The notes under the pieces were generated by a model that made no database searches, had not been told where the DNA came from, and was given only the letters and a program-made list of their open reading frames with translations. Both the position numbers and the translations under genes were made by a program. Of a stretch of 12,526 nucleotides of DNA, positions 9,568-12,526 are shown piece after piece; within the stretch, counting starts at the first letter, position 1; every line of letters starts with the position of its first letter. This DNA comes from CAYLZN01 sp964387935 (GTDB taxonomy: Bacteria; Acidobacteriota; Vicinamibacteria; Vicinamibacterales; JAFNAJ01), in assembly GCA_964387935.1 (NCBI GenBank), contig CAYLZN010000151.1:1-12526 (forward strand), given 5' to 3'.

Positions 9568-10464
9568 CTACTTCAGGTCGGCGTAGATCTTGGCCACGTT
9601 GTCCTTGGCGCGCTGCATCCCGTAGCTCTTGAAACGCTCGGGGAGCGCGATCTCGGCGGTCGCCTGGTCCGCGGTCCGGCCAGAGGCCTTGGCGGTCCTC
9701 ACCGCGTCCAGAAAGGCGCGGTTGAACTCCGCGAATTCCGCGAACGACTTCCAGTCCGTCACGGCACTGTGCCCGGGAATGACGGTCGCCACCCCGCGAA
9801 TGCCCTGCACCGCCCTGGCGAGCGTCTCAGGATAGGCCACACCGCTGCCGCCGTTGTTCGTGTCGATGAGGGGCGTGGCCGGCGCCGCGAAGATGTCGCC
9901 GGTGTGCATCACCTGGAGCGTCGGGAAGACGACGAACGTGTCCCCGTTGGTGTGGCCGGCTCCAAAGTAATAGAGGTCGATACGGTCCGGTCCGTCGAGC
10001 AGCGACAGCTTGTCCTTGTAGGTTCGGTCCGGCAGGGCGTGCCGCTTGTCGGCCCCCTGCAGCGCCGGCATCCTGGCCATGTTCGCGGCGGTGTGCTCGT
10101 GGGCCACGATCTCCACGCTCGGCTGGAAGAACTCGTTGCTGCCCACGTGGTCGCCGTGGGTGTGGGTGTTGACGATGTGCGTCACCGGCTTGTCGGTGAC
10201 GGTGCGAATCTTGTCCAGGATGGCCGGGCCCCAGCCCGCGAGCTTCGTGTCCACGACGACCACGCCTTTCGACGTGATGAACGCCGCCGTGTTGCCGCCC
10301 CCGCCGGTGATCACGAACAGGTTGTCCTTCACCTGCTCGATGCCGGCTACGGGCGGCTGCTGCGTCCCGCCCATCGTCTGGCCCGTCTGGGCCTGCAGTC
10401 CCGCCACCGCAATCGCCGTGACCCCGGCGGCCAGCACGCTCCCCAGCACCCACGCTCGATTCAT
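9568..10464 (-). CDS. Periplasmic metallo-beta-lactamase-fold hydrolase
   Basis: A 298-residue protein with a signal peptide (about 1-25, hydrophobic run ending GLQAQT) and one MBL domain. The metal-binding set is complete: H101, H103, D105 and H106 in NTHTHGDH; H171 in GAGHTNGD; D190 in MHTGD; and H232 in IPGHS. Two zinc (or iron) ions are expected in the periplasm. The nearest relatives I recognise are the broad secreted MBL hydrolases of about 300 residues (SoxH-like, quinoprotein-relay-like), not a defined antibiotic lactamase, so the substrate is unknown. Its ATG is preceded by a strong purine run, GGAGGGAGG, at 10469-10477. It sits 41 bp after the hupE-like stop and 10 bp before the DUF2231-like gene. 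A perfect 21-bp palindrome lies in the upstream gap and could act as an operator or intercistronic hairpin. Confidence 0.9.
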   Translation of the reverse strand: MNRAWVLGSVLAAGVTAIAVAGLQAQTGQTMGGTQQPPVAGIEQVKDNLFVITGGGGNTAAFITSKGVVVVDTKLAGWGPAILDKIRTVTDKPVTHIVNTHTHGDHVGSNEFFQPSVEIVAHEHTAANMARMPALQGADKRHALPDRTYKDKLSLLDGPDRIDLYYFGAGHTNGDTFVVFPTLQVMHTGDIFAAPATPLIDTNNGGSGVAYPETLARAVQGIRGVATVIPGHSAVTDWKSFAEFAEFNRAFLDAVRTAKASGRTADQATAEIALPERFKSYGMQRAKDNVAKIYADLK

Positions 10465-10482
10465 CGTGCCTCCCTCCGTGCC

Positions 10483-10503
10483 CTGGCGTACGCCGTACGC
10501 CAG
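10483..10503. repeat. Perfect 21-bp inverted repeat between hupE-like and MBL genes
   Basis: The arms CTGGCGTACG (10483-10492) and CGTACGCCAG (10494-10503) are exact reverse complements around a single C at 10493. It occupies half of the 41-bp intercistronic gap, starting 2 bp from the upstream stop codon and ending 18 bp before the MBL start. In RNA it would fold with a looser apical loop. As DNA it has the dyad symmetry of a repressor site. There is no U-run, so it is not a classical terminator. Confidence 0.9.
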
Positions 10504-10505
10504 CC

Positions 10506-11567
10506 CTAGATCCTCTCAACGAACCACCACGCGCCTGCCAGAACGACCAGCGCGGAGGTGGCCATCGCGACCCGGTGCGCGACCACCCGGCTCTGACGCC
10601 GCAAGGCCCACACGACACCCGCCACGAGCACCACGATGCCCAGCTGCCCGATCTCGACACCCAGATTGAACGACGCCAGCGACAGGCCGAGTGCGCTCGA
10701 CGGGAGGCCGAACTCATGCAGGACCGACGCGAACCCGAAGCCGTGCACGAGCCCGAACCCCCCAGCGGCCAGGGGGCGGAGATCGCGACGGCCGTGCCCG
10801 TCGGAAAGCAGGTTGTCGAGGCCCACGATCACGACGCTGAGGGCGATCGCGGGCTCGACGACGCGCGCGGGCAGCATCAGCCACCCGATCGCGGCCAGCG
10901 ACAGGGTGACGGAATGGCCCACGGTGAACGCCGTCACGATGGTGATCAGCCGCGTCAGCCCGCCGCCCAGGACCACCAGCGCCACGAGGAAGAGCACGTG
11001 GTCCGGTCCGACGAGAATGTGCCCGATTCCCGCTTGGAGGAACCTGGCGGCCACCGGACCCGGGCCTGCCGCCGTCCCCACGGCGTACCGATACGCGACC
11101 CGGTTGGTGTCGAGGATCGCCTGATCCCGGAGCCGCTCGCCTTCGTATATGTTCACGAACGTCTGGTGCTGGGCGTCGTAGGGAAAGAGACGCGCACGGA
11201 CATCGAGCGTGGACGGAACCTCGTCGCGGGCCGTGAACGGCACTCGAAGACCCTGGCGCGCGGCGTCCACCTGGACATCGCCCCAGGCGAGCGCCAGGAC
11301 GGTGCCATCACCAATCAGGTGCAGCCGCCCGGCGAGCAGCGCGTGCAACGGGCCCTGGATGGCCTGCGCGGCGCGCGGGTCGAGGAACGCCTCAGGCCGA
11401 TCTCCGCCGACTTCGTGAGCGATGTCGAACACGTGCACGACGACGGCGCCGCGCACGCCCCTGCGGTCGAGCTCGACATCGACATAGCTGTAGGGAGCGG
11501 GATGCGCGGTGGCGAGGCTGGCGCACACGGACAGCAGCAGGGCCGCGAGGGCGCTCTTCTGGAACAC
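10506..11567 (-). CDS. HupE/UreJ-type membrane protein with periplasmic N-terminal domain
   Basis: A 353-residue exported membrane protein. A signal peptide (about 1-21, ending ATAHP) precedes a soluble beta-rich domain (about 25-170). Some six helices follow (about 174-350). The membrane half has the HupE/UreJ_2 signature: GIGHILVGPDHVLFL with H183, D189 and H190; TAFTVGHSVTLSLA with H218; EPAIALSV with E238; VHGFGFASVL with H275; and SFNLGVEIGQLG. HupE/UreJ proteins are linked to nickel or other metal permeation. The larger variant with an N-terminal domain has no settled function to my knowledge. The GTG at 11567 is preferred because it starts the signal peptide directly and lies 8 bp after a candidate -10, implying a nearly leaderless mRNA. 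A TTG at 11594 is an in-frame alternative adding nine residues. First gene of the hupE-MBL-DUF2231 operon. Confidence 0.85.
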   Translation of the reverse strand: MFQKSALAALLLSVCASLATAHPAPYSYVDVELDRRGVRGAVVVHVFDIAHEVGGDRPEAFLDPRAAQAIQGPLHALLAGRLHLIGDGTVLALAWGDVQVDAARQGLRVPFTARDEVPSTLDVRARLFPYDAQHQTFVNIYEGERLRDQAILDTNRVAYRYAVGTAAGPGPVAARFLQAGIGHILVGPDHVLFLVALVVLGGGLTRLITIVTAFTVGHSVTLSLAAIGWLMLPARVVEPAIALSVVIVGLDNLLSDGHGRRDLRPLAAGGFGLVHGFGFASVLHEFGLPSSALGLSLASFNLGVEIGQLGIVVLVAGVVWALRRQSRVVAHRVAMATSALVVLAGAWWFVERI

Positions 11568-11575
11568 GTGGCGCG

Positions 11576-11581
11576 AGTCTA
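11576..11581 (-). promoter_or_regulatory. Candidate -10 element for the hupE-like operon
   Basis: TAGACT on the minus strand, in the context CTGGTAGACTCGCGCC, closely parallels CTGGTAGGATCGCCGC before the glycosyltransferase gene. It ends 8 bp before the GTG at 11567, so transcription would begin at or next to the start codon. No -35 box was seen. Confidence 0.4.
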
Positions 11582-11599
11582 CCAGAAAAACCAACCTGC

Positions 11600-11605
11600 T
11601 ACACT
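11600..11605 (+). promoter_or_regulatory. Candidate -10 element for the Ser/Thr kinase gene
   Basis: TACACT, in the context GCTACACTGGCG, lies 12 bp before the ATG at 11618. This predicts a leader of only a few nucleotides and fits the absence of a Shine-Dalgarno. It lies back to back with the opposite-strand element at 11576-11581, so the two polymerases could not occupy the region together. Confidence 0.4.
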
Positions 11606-11617
11606 GGCGACCTGCCG

Positions 11618-12526
11618 ATGATCGGCGCCACTATTTCGCACTACCGCATCCTCGGAGCGCTCGGCGTCGGAGGCATGAGCGTGGTCTACCTCGCGGAGGA
11701 CATGCGCCTCGGCCGCCAGGTGGCCCTCAAGCTGCTCGCGCCCCGCCTCGAGCAGGATCCGGCGTCGCTCGAACGCCTGCGGCGCGAAGCGCGCCTGACC
11801 TCGGCGTTGAGCCACCCCAACATCTGCACGATCCACGACGTCGGGGAGCACGAGGGGCACATGTTCCTCGTGATGGAGCGACTCGAGGGCCGGACGCTCA
11901 AGAAGNNNNNNNNNNGCCCTCGTCGCCGCGCACGCGCAGGGAATCGTCCATCGCGATATCAAGCCCGGCAACATCTTCGTCACGGCCCGCGGCACCGCGA
12001 AGGTGATGGACTTCGGACTCGCCAAGCAACTGCCGCCACCCGTCTCCCAGGAGATCTCGACCGCGGTGTCGGTGGTGGCTGACACCCAGACGCTGACCGC
12101 CCCCGGTGAGGCCATCGGGACCATCGCCTACATGTCTCCCGAGCAGGCGCGCGGCGACACGGTGGACGCGCGCACGGATCTCTTCGCGCTTGGGGCCGTC
12201 CTGTTCGAGATGATCGCGGGGACGCGCGCGGTCCCGGGCGACGGCGCGGCGCTGGTGTTCGACGCGCTGCTGAACCGGCCCGTCACGCCGTTGTCCCTGC
12301 TCGTCCCGGACGTCCCGCCCGCCGTGGGCGCGATCGTCGCACGGCTGCTGGCCAAGGACCGGTCGCAGCGCTACCAGACGGCCGCGGAGGTCCGCGACGA
12401 CCTCGCACAGGTGCGCCTCGCACTCGGCGAAGACCTCGAGGCCAGCGTGCCAGGGGCAGCCGACCGCGGAGACGAGACCACGGACACGCAGGCGCCGGCA
12501 GGGGCGCCCGCACGAGCCGATACGGG
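11618..12526 (+). CDS. Serine/threonine protein kinase (PknB-like), runs off the window, interrupted by assembly gap
   Basis: A Hanks-type kinase. The N-terminal part shows the glycine loop LGVGGMSVVYLAED (15-28), ATP-binding K38 in QVALKLL, the alpha-C Glu E57 in LRREARL, and hinge residues VMERLEGRTL. After the N run, the other frame continues with AAHAQGIVHRDIKPGNIFV (catalytic loop), KVMDFGLAK (DFG metal-binding loop), an activation loop rich in Ser/Thr, IGTIAYMSPEQARG (P+1/APE region), and DARTDLFALGAVLFEMIAG. The kinase core is essentially complete by about 12420. An acidic, Pro/Ala/Thr-rich linker then begins and is cut by the window. In this family a transmembrane helix and a TPR or beta-propeller sensor domain often follow. 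The fragments flanking the gap are in different frames because the gap length is a placeholder, not because of a proven frameshift. No Shine-Dalgarno; near-leaderless start. Confidence 0.9.
11906..11915. other. Assembly gap (10 N) inside the kinase gene
   Basis: Ten undetermined bases replace part of the kinase N-lobe/C-lobe junction. Codons are complete up to 11905 and resume in phase at 11916. The real insert must therefore be a multiple of three, and ten bases cannot be its true length if the gene is intact. Confidence 0.98.

Noticed and set aside
9556..10509. Long plus-strand open frame opposite the MBL hydrolase gene.
   Set aside because: The minus strand encodes the full MBL metal site; the plus-strand product shows no recognisable motif.
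11568..11594. TTG at 11594 as the start of the hupE-like gene.
   Set aside because: It would put the candidate -10 inside the coding region and add nine polar residues before a signal peptide that is already complete from the GTG at 11567. It remains a possible alternative.

Overview
The window is about 12.5 kb of GC-rich, densely coding bacterial DNA with one 10-N assembly gap (11906-11915), so it is probably a metagenomic or draft contig. The gene content is a soil-type mix: secreted M14 and M20 peptidases, a GT-C mannosyltransferase-like protein, a periplasmic MBL hydrolase, HupE/UreJ, an Acidobacteria-style Ser/Thr kinase, and a secreted hypothetical I associate with Acidobacteria. This suggests Acidobacteriota, perhaps Vicinamibacteria. 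That placement is an inference from gene families, not a phylogenetic result.

Left block (minus strand, 3811 down to 1): a tight four-gene operon. It encodes a DGQHR-domain (DndB-like) protein, a secreted M20 metallopeptidase, a four-helix membrane protein, and the N-terminal 200 residues of delta-1-pyrroline-5-carboxylate dehydrogenase (pruA), cut by the window edge. Gaps are 13, 26 and 28 bases. The peptidase and dehydrogenase fit peptide/proline catabolism. The DGQHR protein, a family otherwise known from DNA modification systems, is the odd member.

Middle: a 240-bp divergent intergenic region carries six tandem copies of a CAGTTAC-type heptamer. It separates the DGQHR operon from a plus-strand gene for a 922-residue secreted M14 carboxypeptidase with a C-terminal amidotransferase-like domain. 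This gene abuts, stop to stop, a minus-strand gene for a small secreted protein of unknown function. That gene diverges from a plus-strand PIG-V-like GT-C glycosyltransferase gene.

Right block: a minus-strand three-gene operon (HupE/UreJ-type membrane protein, periplasmic metallo-beta-lactamase-fold hydrolase, DUF2231-like membrane protein with a TPR-like tail) runs from 11567 to 8673. Its last gene overlaps the end of the glycosyltransferase gene by 49 bp on the opposite strand. A perfect 21-bp inverted repeat lies between hupE and the hydrolase gene. Divergent from hupE, only 50 bp away, starts a Ser/Thr protein kinase gene that runs off the window and is interrupted by the N gap.

I found no rRNA, tRNA, CRISPR array, insertion sequence or phage gene. 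The observations most worth following up are the DGQHR protein in a catabolic operon, the heptamer array between two divergent genes, the 21-bp palindrome, and a recurring -10-like motif with very short leaders.
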